NCBI GenBank assembly: GCA_024695315.1
Contig: JAILIJ010000148.1
Coordinates: 1-17,985 of the forward strand
Reading direction: 5' to 3'
Length of the DNA stretch: 17,985 nucleotides
DNA from: Bacteroidaceae bacterium
GTDB lineage: Bacteria > Bacteroidota > Bacteroidia > Bacteroidales > Bacteroidaceae
Shown: piece by piece, positions 1-7,721 of the stretch
Numbering within the stretch: position 1 is the first letter of the stretch
Layout of the letters: every line of letters starts with the position of its first letter
Notes under the pieces: model-generated
What the model was told of the DNA's origin: nothing
The model's input: the letters and a program-made list of their open reading frames with translations, nothing else
The model's database searches: none
Position numbers and translations under genes: made by a program

Positions 1-222
1 CTCATGCCACGTAAGTTCACAGCAGCTCAACTGAGAACAGTAATGGAAAATGTGGCTGGAATAAATATCGACATAAAGAATTTCCACAAGAAACTCGCTA
101 CTATGCCATACGTCATACCACTCGACGAGAAGGAGGAAGGCGTAAAGCACAGAGCTGCCAGATATTATAAATTCAAAGCTATACATAAAACAAGAAATAA
201 TAAAGACGAAAGTTCCGTCTAA
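1..222 (+). CDS. Nudix-related transcriptional regulator, C-terminal winged-helix part (5' truncated)
   Basis: The reading frame is open from the first base of the window, so the gene begins upstream and only the last 73 codons are seen. The visible part reads like the C-terminal winged-helix DNA-binding domain that follows a Nudix fold in NrtR/AraR-like regulators: LMPRKFTAAQLRTVMEN, then a NIDIKNFHKKLA helix, then EKEEGVKHRAARYYKF. In these regulators the Nudix half is thought to bind a sugar or nucleotide ligand instead of hydrolysing it. The gene lies 125 bp upstream of xylB on the same strand, so its likely job is control of xylose genes. That link is inferred from position. The Met at base 4 is probably internal, because family members continue with this Leu-x-Pro-x-x-Phe-Thr segment as a linker. 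Family call fairly sure; ligand unknown. Confidence 0.8.
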   Translation, partial: LMPRKFTAAQLRTVMENVAGINIDIKNFHKKLATMPYVIPLDEKEEGVKHRAARYYKFKAIHKTRNNKDESSV

Positions 223-347
223 CATTACATCCCGCCTTTCAAACCTTAGTCTATGAAACAAAATAATCATGCCATGAATCACGCTGCGAACTAACACAAT
301 ACTAATAAAAGAGAAAAAAAAACAATTAAAATCTAAAACTATTAAAC

Positions 348-1823
348 ATGTATCTATTAGGTTATGACATTGGCACCTCGTCCGTCAAAGCATCACTCGT
401 GGACGTGAAAACGGGCGAATGTGTCGAATCAGCACAGTTCCCAGATGCAGAAGCGCCAATAAGCGCACCACAACCTGGATGGGCAGAACAAGAGCCCGAA
501 ATGTGGTGGAACGAACTGAAAGAAGCTAGCAAAAGATTGGGAGACAAGATAAAACAAGTCTGCGCAATCGGAATAAGCTACCAAATGCACGGACTCGTTT
601 GTGTCGATAAAGATAACAAGTCCATAAGACCAAGTATTATATGGTGCGACAGCAGAGCTATACCATACGGCAACAAAGCTTTCGAAGCCATAGGAAAAGA
701 CAAATGCTTAGGTCATCTGCTCAACTCGCCAGGAAACTTCACAGCAGCAAAACTGGCATGGGTTAAAGATAATGAACCGGAAAACTTCAAAAAGATAAAG
801 AAGATTATGCTTCCTGGCGATTATATTGCCATGAAACTTAGCGGAGGTATTATCAATACTACAATATCTGGGCTGTCTGAAGGCATGTTTTGGGACTTCA
901 AAGAGAACAAGGTAAGCGAAGACATAATGAAGGTCTTTGGATTCTCCAACGATATAATATCAGACATCGTGCCAACATTCGCAATCCAGTCTAAAGTATG
1001 TGCTGAGGTTGCAAAGGAAATTGGTATTCCAGAAGGTACTCCTATCTCTTACAGAGGTGGTGACCAACCAAATAACGCTCTATCTCTCAACGTAATGAAG
1101 CCTGGAGAGATTGCTGCTACTGGCGGCACATCAGGAGTGGTATATGGAGTGCTCGGCGACGTGAACTACGACAAGTTGAGTCGAGTCAACACATTCGCAC
1201 ATGTGAACCACAATCAGCCCGACACACGCCTCGGAGTCCTTCTATGTATAAATGGAACTGGTATACAGAATGCGTGGATGAGACGTACCGTTGCACCCGA
1301 AGGAATCAGCTATCCAGAAATGAACGAACTGGCAGAAAGCGTACCAGTAGGTTCTGAAGGACTGAGTATCATCCCATTCGGAAATGGTGCAGAAAGAGTC
1401 CTGCAAAATGTCGACACCGGAGCTTCTATCCATGGCATAAACTTCAACATCCATAAAAAGGCCCACATGATTCGTGCAGCCCATGAAGGAATCGCCTTCT
1501 CTTTTGCCTATGGAATAGAAATAATGAAGAAAATGGGCATGGACATTAAGACCATAAAGGCTGGCCATGCTAACATGTTCCTCAACTCCACTTTCCGAAA
1601 GACTCTGGCAAGCACAACAGGAGTATCCATCGAACTTTATGAAACAGATGGAGCTGCAGGTGCAGCAAGAGGAGCTGGCATAGGTGCAGGCATCTACAAG
1701 GACAGTGACGAGGCATTCAGCACTCTTAAACACATAGCTACAGAAAAGCCTGAAGCTGACCAAGAACCATACCTAAAGGCATACAAGCTATGGACTTCGA
1801 GACTGGAAACAATACTCAAATAG
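348..1823 (+). CDS. xylB: Xylulokinase
   Basis: ATP-dependent phosphorylation of D-xylulose to D-xylulose-5-phosphate, feeding the pentose phosphate pathway; cytoplasmic. The 491-residue product has the FGGY carbohydrate kinase layout. An N-terminal phosphate-binding loop GYDIGTSSVKASLVD is at 5-19. The QMHG sugar-contact motif at 79-82 is typical of XylB. The probable catalytic Asp is D239 in YRGGDQPNNA, followed by the second-domain nucleotide loop AATGGTSGVVYG (256-267). Length matches the family (about 480-500). The ATG start is preceded by an A-rich stretch without Shine-Dalgarno, as is usual in Bacteroidetes. xylA follows after 104 bp on the same strand and both probably share a transcript. 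No xylose transporter gene is in the window. Confidence in family and substrate is high because of the adjacent isomerase. Confidence 0.96.
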   Translation: MYLLGYDIGTSSVKASLVDVKTGECVESAQFPDAEAPISAPQPGWAEQEPEMWWNELKEASKRLGDKIKQVCAIGISYQMHGLVCVDKDNKSIRPSIIWCDSRAIPYGNKAFEAIGKDKCLGHLLNSPGNFTAAKLAWVKDNEPENFKKIKKIMLPGDYIAMKLSGGIINTTISGLSEGMFWDFKENKVSEDIMKVFGFSNDIISDIVPTFAIQSKVCAEVAKEIGIPEGTPISYRGGDQPNNALSLNVMKPGEIAATGGTSGVVYGVLGDVNYDKLSRVNTFAHVNHNQPDTRLGVLLCINGTGIQNAWMRRTVAPEGISYPEMNELAESVPVGSEGLSIIPFGNGAERVLQNVDTGASIHGINFNIHKKAHMIRAAHEGIAFSFAYGIEIMKKMGMDIKTIKAGHANMFLNSTFRKTLASTTGVSIELYETDGAAGAARGAGIGAGIYKDSDEAFSTLKHIATEKPEADQEPYLKAYKLWTSRLETILK

Positions 1824-1893
1824 TGCATCAAAAAAAGTAACAAATAATATTAATAATAAAACTAACCTCATCCAGGCCCCACAAATACGGATG

Positions 1894-1911
1894 AACGTTC
1901 CACGGAACGTT
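1894..1911. promoter_or_regulatory. Palindrome immediately upstream of xylA (possible operator or leader hairpin)
   Basis: AACGTTCC and GGAACGTT form perfect 8-bp inverted arms around two bases, ending 16 nt before the xylA ATG. GCCCC at 1876-1880 and GGGGC at 1912-1916 can pair outside it, giving an enlarged hairpin with a 13-nt one-sided bulge. No copy was seen upstream of xylB. It may be a regulator site or an mRNA hairpin affecting xylA translation or stability; the sequence does not decide between them. Confidence 0.55.
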
Positions 1912-1927
1912 GGGGCATAATAATACT

Positions 1928-3241
1928 ATGGCTAAAGAATATTTTCCACAATTAGGAAAGATCAAATTCGAAGGTAAGGATTCTAAGAACCCATTTGCAT
2001 TCCACTATTATGACGCAGAAAAGGTAATCATGGGCAAGCCTATGAAGGACTGGCTACGCTTCGCTATGGCATGGTGGCACACTCTTTGTGCTGAGGGCGG
2101 AGACCAGTTTGGTACAGGCACAAAGAAGTTCCCTTGGAACCAAGGAACAGACCCTCTCACAATAGCTAAGCAGAAGGCTGATGCCGGATTCGAGATTATG
2201 ACTAAACTCGGCTTCCCTTACTTCTGTTTCCACGATGTAGACCTCATCTCAGAAGGCAATTCTGTTGAGGAATATGAGGCTAACCTCAAGGCCATTACTG
2301 ATTATCTACAGGTAAAAATGAAGGAGACTGGCATCAAGCTCCTTTGGTCAACAGCTAACGTATTCGGCAATCCACGCTATATGAACGGAGCTTCTACAAA
2401 CCCAGACTTCGACGTTGTAGCTCGCGCTATCGTACAGATTAAGAACGCTATCGACGCAGGTATCAAGCTCGGTGCAGAGAACTATGTATTCTGGGGTGGA
2501 CGCGAAGGCTACATGTCTCTTCTCAACACAGACCAGAAGCGTGAGAAGGAACACATGGCAACTATGCTCACTATGGCTCGTGACTACGCTCGCGGAAAAG
2601 GATTCAAGGGCACATTCCTCATCGAGCCAAAGCCTATGGAGCCATCAAAGCACCAGTATGATGTCGACACAGAGACTGTCATCGGCTTCCTCAAGGCTCA
2701 CGGACTTGACAAGGACTTCAAGGTAAACATCGAGGTAAACCACGCAACTCTCGCCGGACACACATTCGAACACGAATTGGCTGTTGCAGTAGATAACGGT
2801 ATGCTCGGCTCTATTGACGCAAACCGCGGCGACTACCAGAACGGATGGGATACAGACCAGTTCCCAATCGACCAGTACGAACTCGTTCAGGCTTGGATGG
2901 AAATCCTTCGCAACGGCGGTCTCGGCACAGGAGGTACTAACTTCGACGCTAAGACTCGTCGTAACTCAACAGACCTCGAGGACATCTTCATCGCTCATAT
3001 CTCTGGTATGGACGCTATGGCTCGCGCTCTCGAATCTGCAGCTAAGCTTCTTGAGGAGTCTCCATACAAGAAGATGAAGGCTGAGCGCTACGCTTCATTC
3101 GATAGCGGTATCGGTAAGGACTTCGAGAACGGAAAGCTCACTCTCGAACAGGCTTACGAATACGGAAAGAAGGTCGGCGAGCCTAAGACTACTTCTGGAA
3201 AGCAGGAGCTTTACGAAGCTATCGTGGCTATGTACGCTTAA
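1928..3241 (+). CDS. xylA: Xylose isomerase (class II)
   Basis: Interconverts D-xylose and D-xylulose using two divalent metal ions; cytoplasmic tetramer in the family. The 437-residue product carries the full active site: H102 and D105 in YFCFHDVDL, E233 in LIEPKPMEPSKHQYD, E269 and H272 in EVNHATLAGH, D297 in GSIDANRGD, D308 and D310 in WDTDQFP, and D340. The N-terminal extension and length place it in the longer class II. The start is the ATG giving MAKEYFPQ; an in-frame TTG 18 nt upstream (1910) lies on the edge of the palindrome and is less likely. Codon use looks biased towards a narrow set (GCT, CGC, AAG, CTC), unlike neighbouring xylB, which suggests high expression. A strong terminator follows 27 nt after the stop codon. 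Confidence 0.98.
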   Translation: MAKEYFPQLGKIKFEGKDSKNPFAFHYYDAEKVIMGKPMKDWLRFAMAWWHTLCAEGGDQFGTGTKKFPWNQGTDPLTIAKQKADAGFEIMTKLGFPYFCFHDVDLISEGNSVEEYEANLKAITDYLQVKMKETGIKLLWSTANVFGNPRYMNGASTNPDFDVVARAIVQIKNAIDAGIKLGAENYVFWGGREGYMSLLNTDQKREKEHMATMLTMARDYARGKGFKGTFLIEPKPMEPSKHQYDVDTETVIGFLKAHGLDKDFKVNIEVNHATLAGHTFEHELAVAVDNGMLGSIDANRGDYQNGWDTDQFPIDQYELVQAWMEILRNGGLGTGGTNFDAKTRRNSTDLEDIFIAHISGMDAMARALESAAKLLEESPYKKMKAERYASFDSGIGKDFENGKLTLEQAYEYGKKVGEPKTTSGKQELYEAIVAMYA

Positions 3242-3267
3242 TCGGCATACATTTTATCGCAATATTT

Positions 3268-3301
3268 GTGACGCAAGCATTTTTTGCTTGCGTCACTTTT
3301 G
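3268..3301 (+). terminator. Rho-independent terminator after xylA
   Basis: A perfect 12-bp stem (GTGACGCAAGCA with TGCTTGCGTCAC) encloses a five-T loop and is followed by TTTTGTT. It ends the xylBA transcript. Confidence 0.93.
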
Positions 3302-3361
3302 TTCTCCCATTACTAAGGATTTTTTCTCACGACCTAATCACTCCATTAGGCAATCTGTACC

Positions 3362-3456
3362 AGTACCATGCGGATGGTACTCCAGTACTCTGCGCATGGT
3401 ACTGCAGTTTATTGCGCAAAGTACTGCAGTTTATTGCGGATGGTACTATTATTTAT
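3362..3456. repeat. Four tandem 22-bp repeats with an adjoining inverted half
   Basis: Units at 3369-3390, 3391-3412, 3413-3434 and 3435-3456 each begin TGCG or TGCGC, contain GTACT at the same offset, and mostly end in TTTAT or a variant. Units 2 and 3 are the most alike. Just before, AGTACCAT (3362-3369) and ATGGTACT (3374-3381) form an 8-bp hairpin with a GCGG loop, so the upstream flank resembles an inverted unit. The period is not a multiple of three, so the array is not coding. Two helical turns per unit would place repeated binding sites on one DNA face; dispersed palindromic repeat DNA is the other obvious reading. Confidence 0.85.
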
Positions 3457-3670
3457 TGCTGAACAATTTTTAACAACCTAAGGCAAATACGAAATATTTA
3501 GCACACTTTGAACACAGATTTAACACATCTCAAACACATTCGGCCCTACTTACAAAAACGAAATGCACAAAAATTTATTTGTCTTCACACCAATTGCCAA
3601 CAAATACGCAAATTACAAACCCCAAAATAGAAATTCACCCCTTATAGTCTTATATATCATGATTTTTATG
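3457..3670. other. AT-rich spacer upstream of prfC
   Basis: Non-coding, rich in A and C on this strand. I see no gene, strong hairpin or repeat between the 22-bp array and the prfC -7 box. A 36-codon open frame (3563-3673) runs into the promoter and is probably chance. Confidence 0.5.
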
Positions 3671-3678
3671 TAACTTTG
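3671..3678 (+). promoter_or_regulatory. -7 promoter element of prfC
   Basis: TAACTTTG matches the Bacteroidetes -7 consensus TAnnTTTG, 21 nt before the prfC ATG, and the same octamer precedes rpsF. No convincing TTTG -33 box is seen at the expected 20-nt distance, so only the -7 half is called. Confidence 0.65.
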
Positions 3679-3699
3679 CAACCAAATTTAAGATTGTTT

Positions 3700-5301
3700 A
3701 TGAACGAAATAGAAAGAAGACGAACATTTGCGATTATCTCGCACCCTGATGCTGGTAAAACTACTTTGACAGAAAAACTCCTGCTTTTTGGAGGTCAGAT
3801 TCAGGTTGCCGGAGCCGTTAAATCAAATAAAATCAAGAAATCAGCCACTTCAGACTGGATGGAAATAGAAAAGCAGCGTGGTATATCTGTCAGTACTTCC
3901 GTAATGGAATTCGACTATACTCCTGCAAATAAGAAAACTCCAGACGGCGAAGCTGGACTATATAAAGTCAACATTCTCGATACTCCTGGACACCAGGATT
4001 TCGCCGAAGACACTTTCCGTACTCTGACTGCCGTAGACTCTTGTATCATCGTTATTGATGGTGCTAAGGGTGTGGAGGCTCAGACACGTAAACTCATGAC
4101 TGTGTGTCGTATGCGCAAGACTCCGGTCATAGTATTCATCAACAAGATGGACCGCGAAGGACGTGACCCATTCGACTTGCTCGATGAGGTTGAGACTGAA
4201 CTTCAGATTAAGGTTCGTCCACTCTCATGGCCTATCAACCAGGGAGCACGATTCAAGGGAGTTTACAATATCTACGAAAACAACCTAAACCTGTTCACTC
4301 CAAACAAACAGATTGTAACAGAAAAGGTTGAAGTAGACCTAAATTCCAAAGAATTGGACGAACGTGTAGGAGAAGAAGACGCAGCTAAGCTACGAGAAGA
4401 CCTCGAAATGATTGAAGGTGTATATGACGCATTCGACGTAAACAAATATCTAGATGCTGAAATCGCTCCTGTATTCTTCGGCTCTGCACTCAACAACTTT
4501 GGTGTGCAGGAACTCCTCGACTGCTTCGTTGAGATAGCTCCTAATCCACGTCCTACAACAGCAGAAGAACGTATAGTGAAGCCTGAAGAACCAAAGTTCA
4601 CAGGTTTCATATTTAAGATAACAGCTAATATCGACCCGAACCACCGTTCATGTACCGCTTTCTGTAAAGTCTGCTCCGGTAAGTTCGTAAGAAATGCCCC
4701 TTATCTTCATGTACGTAATGGCAAGACTGTACGCTTCTCAAGCCCTACACAGTTCATGGCACAAAAGAAGTCAACTATTGAAGAAGCTTACCCTGGAGAT
4801 ATCGTAGGTCTTCCAGACAACGGCATTTTCAAGATTGGAGACACTTTGACTGAGGGCGAGCAACTTCATTTCAAGGGACTACCTTCATTCTCACCAGAAA
4901 TGTTCAAATACATCGAGAATGCGGACCCTATGAAGACTAAACAGCTCGAGAAGGGTATCAACCAACTTATGGACGAAGGTGTGGCTCAGCTATTCATCAA
5001 CCAGTTCAACAACAGAAAGATTATTGGTACAGTAGGACAACTCCAGTTCGAAGTCATCCAGTACCGTCTCGAAAATGAATACAACGCAAAGTGCCGCTGG
5101 GAACCAATGAGCCTATACAAGGCTTGCTGGATTGAAAGCGACGACGAAGCAGAACTCGAAGCGTTCAAAAAGCGTAAATATCAATACATGGCTAAGGACA
5201 AGGACGGACGCGATGTCTTCCTCGCCGACTCTAACTATGTACTACAGATGGCTCAACAAGATTTTGAAAAAATAAAATTCCACTTCACAAGCGAATTTTA
5301 G
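3700..5301 (+). CDS. prfC: Peptide chain release factor 3
   Basis: Translational GTPase that removes RF1 or RF2 from the ribosome after peptide release. From the ATG at 3700 the product has 533 residues, close to the family's roughly 530. The G domain is canonical: HPDAGKTT at 15-22, RGISVST switch I at 60-66, DTPGH at 94-98 with the catalytic His, and NKMD at 148-151. The N-terminal RRTFAIISHPDAGKTTLTEK is diagnostic of RF3 over EF-G. An in-frame TTG at 3676 would add eight residues but falls inside the -7 box, so the ATG is preferred. It opens a run with tsaC (19-nt gap), the ClC gene and fmt. Its intact GTPase motifs contrast with the altered ones in the EF-G paralogue at 12321. Confidence 0.97.
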   Translation: MNEIERRRTFAIISHPDAGKTTLTEKLLLFGGQIQVAGAVKSNKIKKSATSDWMEIEKQRGISVSTSVMEFDYTPANKKTPDGEAGLYKVNILDTPGHQDFAEDTFRTLTAVDSCIIVIDGAKGVEAQTRKLMTVCRMRKTPVIVFINKMDREGRDPFDLLDEVETELQIKVRPLSWPINQGARFKGVYNIYENNLNLFTPNKQIVTEKVEVDLNSKELDERVGEEDAAKLREDLEMIEGVYDAFDVNKYLDAEIAPVFFGSALNNFGVQELLDCFVEIAPNPRPTTAEERIVKPEEPKFTGFIFKITANIDPNHRSCTAFCKVCSGKFVRNAPYLHVRNGKTVRFSSPTQFMAQKKSTIEEAYPGDIVGLPDNGIFKIGDTLTEGEQLHFKGLPSFSPEMFKYIENADPMKTKQLEKGINQLMDEGVAQLFINQFNNRKIIGTVGQLQFEVIQYRLENEYNAKCRWEPMSLYKACWIESDDEAELEAFKKRKYQYMAKDKDGRDVFLADSNYVLQMAQQDFEKIKFHFTSEF

Positions 5302-5320
5302 TAAAAATAGAGCATAGACT

Positions 5321-5887
5321 ATGTTACAAGACGAAGTTAAAAAGGCCGTTGAGGTCATGAGAGCAGGTGGAGTGATTCTCTACCCTACTGACACAGTTTG
5401 GGGAATAGGCTGCGACGCTACCAATCCAGAAGCTGTAAAGAAAGTATATGAAATAAAAAGACGTTCAGACAGTAAGGCACTTATCTGCCTTGTCGATTCA
5501 GAAGCACGCCTATCCAGATATGTACGTAAGGTTGCTGATGTCACTTGGGACATGATTGAACTATCAGAAAAGCCACTAACGGTAATCTTCGACAACGCCA
5601 CAGGTTTAGCCCCTAATCTTTTGGCTGAAGACGGAAGCGTTGGCATACGTATCACCAGAGAAGAGTTCAGCAAGGAACTATGCTTCAGATTCCAAAAACC
5701 TATCGTCTCTACCAGCGCAAATATTAGCGGCGAACCAACAGCTCAGACTTTCGACGAGATTAGCGACGAGATAAAAGAAGCAGTCGACTATGTTGTGCGC
5801 TACAACCAGAGATGCAAAGAGAAGCATAAACCATCAAGTATAATAAAAATCAAAGAAAACGGAGAATTCACCATCATTCGTGATTAA
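5321..5887 (+). CDS. tsaC: L-threonylcarbamoyladenylate synthase (TsaC/YrdC type)
   Basis: Makes threonylcarbamoyl-AMP from threonine, bicarbonate and ATP, the first step of the t6A modification at position 37 of ANN-decoding tRNAs. The 188-residue product is a single YrdC-like domain without the extra Sua5 C-terminal domain. Visible motifs are GGVILYPTDTVWGIGCDA (residues 17-34), the basic KRRSDSK segment (46-52), and STSANISGEPT (130-140), all family hallmarks that line the nucleotide and threonine pocket. It sits 19 nt after prfC and 20 nt before the ClC gene on the same strand, so co-transcription is likely. A YciO-like paralogue of unknown role is the main alternative, but the motif match to TsaC is good. 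Confidence 0.9.
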   Translation: MLQDEVKKAVEVMRAGGVILYPTDTVWGIGCDATNPEAVKKVYEIKRRSDSKALICLVDSEARLSRYVRKVADVTWDMIELSEKPLTVIFDNATGLAPNLLAEDGSVGIRITREEFSKELCFRFQKPIVSTSANISGEPTAQTFDEISDEIKEAVDYVVRYNQRCKEKHKPSSIIKIKENGEFTIIRD

Positions 5888-5907
5888 GATAAGAGGAAAG
5901 GTATAAT

Positions 5908-7719
5908 ATGAAAACATTTGGCATTCGACGTAAAGAGCTCACCATAATCAACTTTGTCACCGAAAAGATAAAGGAAGGAAGAAGCTTGAAGCACATTATG
6001 CTGCTACTGAGTTTCATCGTGGGCATTTGCACAGGATTGACCGCCTTTATCCTCAAAACGATAATTGAACTTATAAAGCATCAGCTTACATCTAATTTCC
6101 TTGCAGAAGAGATAAACTGGCTCTACCTTGTTTATCCTGCATTCGGTATCCTTGTCACTATGCTCTTTGTCAAGTATATCGTACGAGGAGATATAAGCCA
6201 CGGCGTGACCAAGATTCTCTACGCGATGTCAAGAGGACGTTCGCGCATCAAATCACACAACCGATGGTCAAGCGTAATAGCGAGTGCCATAACTATCGGA
6301 TTCGGAGGTTCTGTAGGAGCCGAGGCACCTATCGTCCTTACCGGCTCGGCATGGGGGTCAGGATTCGGAAAGAGATTCCACCTCACTCCAAACAACATTA
6401 TGCTACTCGTAGGATGTGGAGCTGCAGGAGCCGTATCGGCTATTTTCAAGGCTCCTATCGCTGGACTCATGTTCGTGCTCGAAGTTCTCATGCTTGAACT
6501 AAACATGGGCTCTCTGCTTCCACTATTGGTTACAAGCCTGACGTCCGTATGTGTGTCTTACGCAATATACGGCACAAACCCACAATTCGACTTTAGTCTG
6601 TCAAAAGAGTTTACTATAGACATGATTCCGGGATGCGTAATACTCGGTATATGCTGCGGACTTGTTTCTCTATACTTCACACGAACCATGAACTGGTTTG
6701 AAGGCATTTTCGGCAAACTAAAGAAGAAGCGCTATAAGTTCCTACTCGGTTCAACCGTTCTGGGCGTTCTCATATTCTTCTTCCCTGCCATGTACGGCGA
6801 AGGATATGAAGTAATCAATCAGCTCATAAATGATGCTCCAGCCGGGGATATCATGCAAGGTTCACTCTTCTACGGAAATGATAACAATCTGCTCATCTAC
6901 CTTGGGTTGGTACTTGCATTCAAAGTATTTGCTACAACAGCCACAAATGGTGGTGGAGGATGTGGTGGAACTTTCGCACCAAGTTTGTTCCTCGGATGTA
7001 TAACTGGATTTATCTTCAGCCGATTGTGGGACATGATGTTCAACCTCGAGCTCCACGACACATTCTTCTTGTCAGCACGCAACTGCGGACTTTTCGGTAT
7101 GGCAGGTCTCATGTCAGGAGTTATGCACGCCCCACTAACGGGTATCTTCCTGATTGCCGAACTTACTGGCGGTTACAAACTGTTCGTTCCGCTCATGATT
7201 GTCTCAAGTATAGCATACCTTACAATAGTGACTTTCGAGCCACATAGTATATATGCTTATCGACTCGCACGACGCGGACAGCTTCTCACACACGATAAGG
7301 ATAAAGCTATTCTCACACTCCTTAACCTTACGTCTTTGATAGAAAATGACTACAAGACAGTTCAGGAAGATATGGACCTTAGCAAATTCACAATCGTGAT
7401 AAGCAAGTCACACCGCAACATATTCCCAGTTGTCGACAAAAGCGGAAAGTTCATAGCTGTTGTCTCACTCGATTCTGTGAGAAACTACATGTTCAGGCCC
7501 GAGCTTTATCATAAATACACCGTAAGTATGTTTATGAAAGAGCCACCAGCCATAGTCAGTATCAACGATCCGCTAAACCTTGTAACAAAAAAGTTTGAAG
7601 ATACTAACGCTTGGAACCTTCCCGTAATAGACGATACAGGCAAATACCTCGGTTTCATCTCGCGCTCCGGTATGTTCCAAAGCTATAGACAAACGCTTAA
7701 AGACTTTAGCCAAGAATAA
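5908..7719 (+). CDS. ClC-family chloride channel/antiporter with CBS domains
   Basis: Membrane protein of 603 residues that should move chloride, as a channel or H+/Cl- exchanger, across the inner membrane. Hydrophobic helices fill about residues 28-440. The three ClC signatures are present in divergent form: RGDISHG at 93-99 in place of GSGIP, GAEAP at 137-141 in place of GREGP (keeping the gating Glu, E139), and GGTFAPSLFLG at 353-363. Residues about 470-600 are cytosolic and resemble a pair of CBS domains (IFPVVDKSGKFIAVVSLDSV and NLPVIDDTGKYLGFISRSGM), which often bind adenine nucleotides and regulate transport. It is placed between tsaC and fmt, with only two bases before the fmt ATG, so translation may be coupled. 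Ion selectivity and transport mode cannot be read from the sequence. Confidence 0.93.
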   Translation: MKTFGIRRKELTIINFVTEKIKEGRSLKHIMLLLSFIVGICTGLTAFILKTIIELIKHQLTSNFLAEEINWLYLVYPAFGILVTMLFVKYIVRGDISHGVTKILYAMSRGRSRIKSHNRWSSVIASAITIGFGGSVGAEAPIVLTGSAWGSGFGKRFHLTPNNIMLLVGCGAAGAVSAIFKAPIAGLMFVLEVLMLELNMGSLLPLLVTSLTSVCVSYAIYGTNPQFDFSLSKEFTIDMIPGCVILGICCGLVSLYFTRTMNWFEGIFGKLKKKRYKFLLGSTVLGVLIFFFPAMYGEGYEVINQLINDAPAGDIMQGSLFYGNDNNLLIYLGLVLAFKVFATTATNGGGGCGGTFAPSLFLGCITGFIFSRLWDMMFNLELHDTFFLSARNCGLFGMAGLMSGVMHAPLTGIFLIAELTGGYKLFVPLMIVSSIAYLTIVTFEPHSIYAYRLARRGQLLTHDKDKAILTLLNLTSLIENDYKTVQEDMDLSKFTIVISKSHRNIFPVVDKSGKFIAVVSLDSVRNYMFRPELYHKYTVSMFMKEPPAIVSINDPLNLVTKKFEDTNAWNLPVIDDTGKYLGFISRSGMFQSYRQTLKDFSQE

Positions 7720-7721
7720 TT

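Noticed and set aside
1242..1763. 173-codon minus-strand frame within xylB
   Set aside because: It is antisense to a clearly coding gene, is Cys/Ser-rich and has no domain; the same applies to other long antisense frames in fmt, prfC and the EF-G gene.
1910..1927. TTG start giving a six-residue longer XylA
   Set aside because: It lies on the edge of the palindrome, and the ATG at 1928 gives the usual MAKEYFP start and family length.
3369..3456. CRISPR-like array
   Set aside because: The units abut directly with no spacers and vary among themselves; no cas genes are near.
3268..3473. Open frames of 61-64 codons downstream of xylA
   Set aside because: They run through the xylA terminator and the 22-bp repeat array; their periodic peptides come from the DNA repeat.
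3563..3673. 36-codon open frame before prfC
   Set aside because: Its stop codon lies in the prfC -7 box and it has no promoter, terminator or recognisable composition.
3676..3699. TTG start giving an eight-residue longer RF3
   Set aside because: It overlaps the -7 box, so it would not be on the transcript; RF3 proteins begin near the ATG at 3700.
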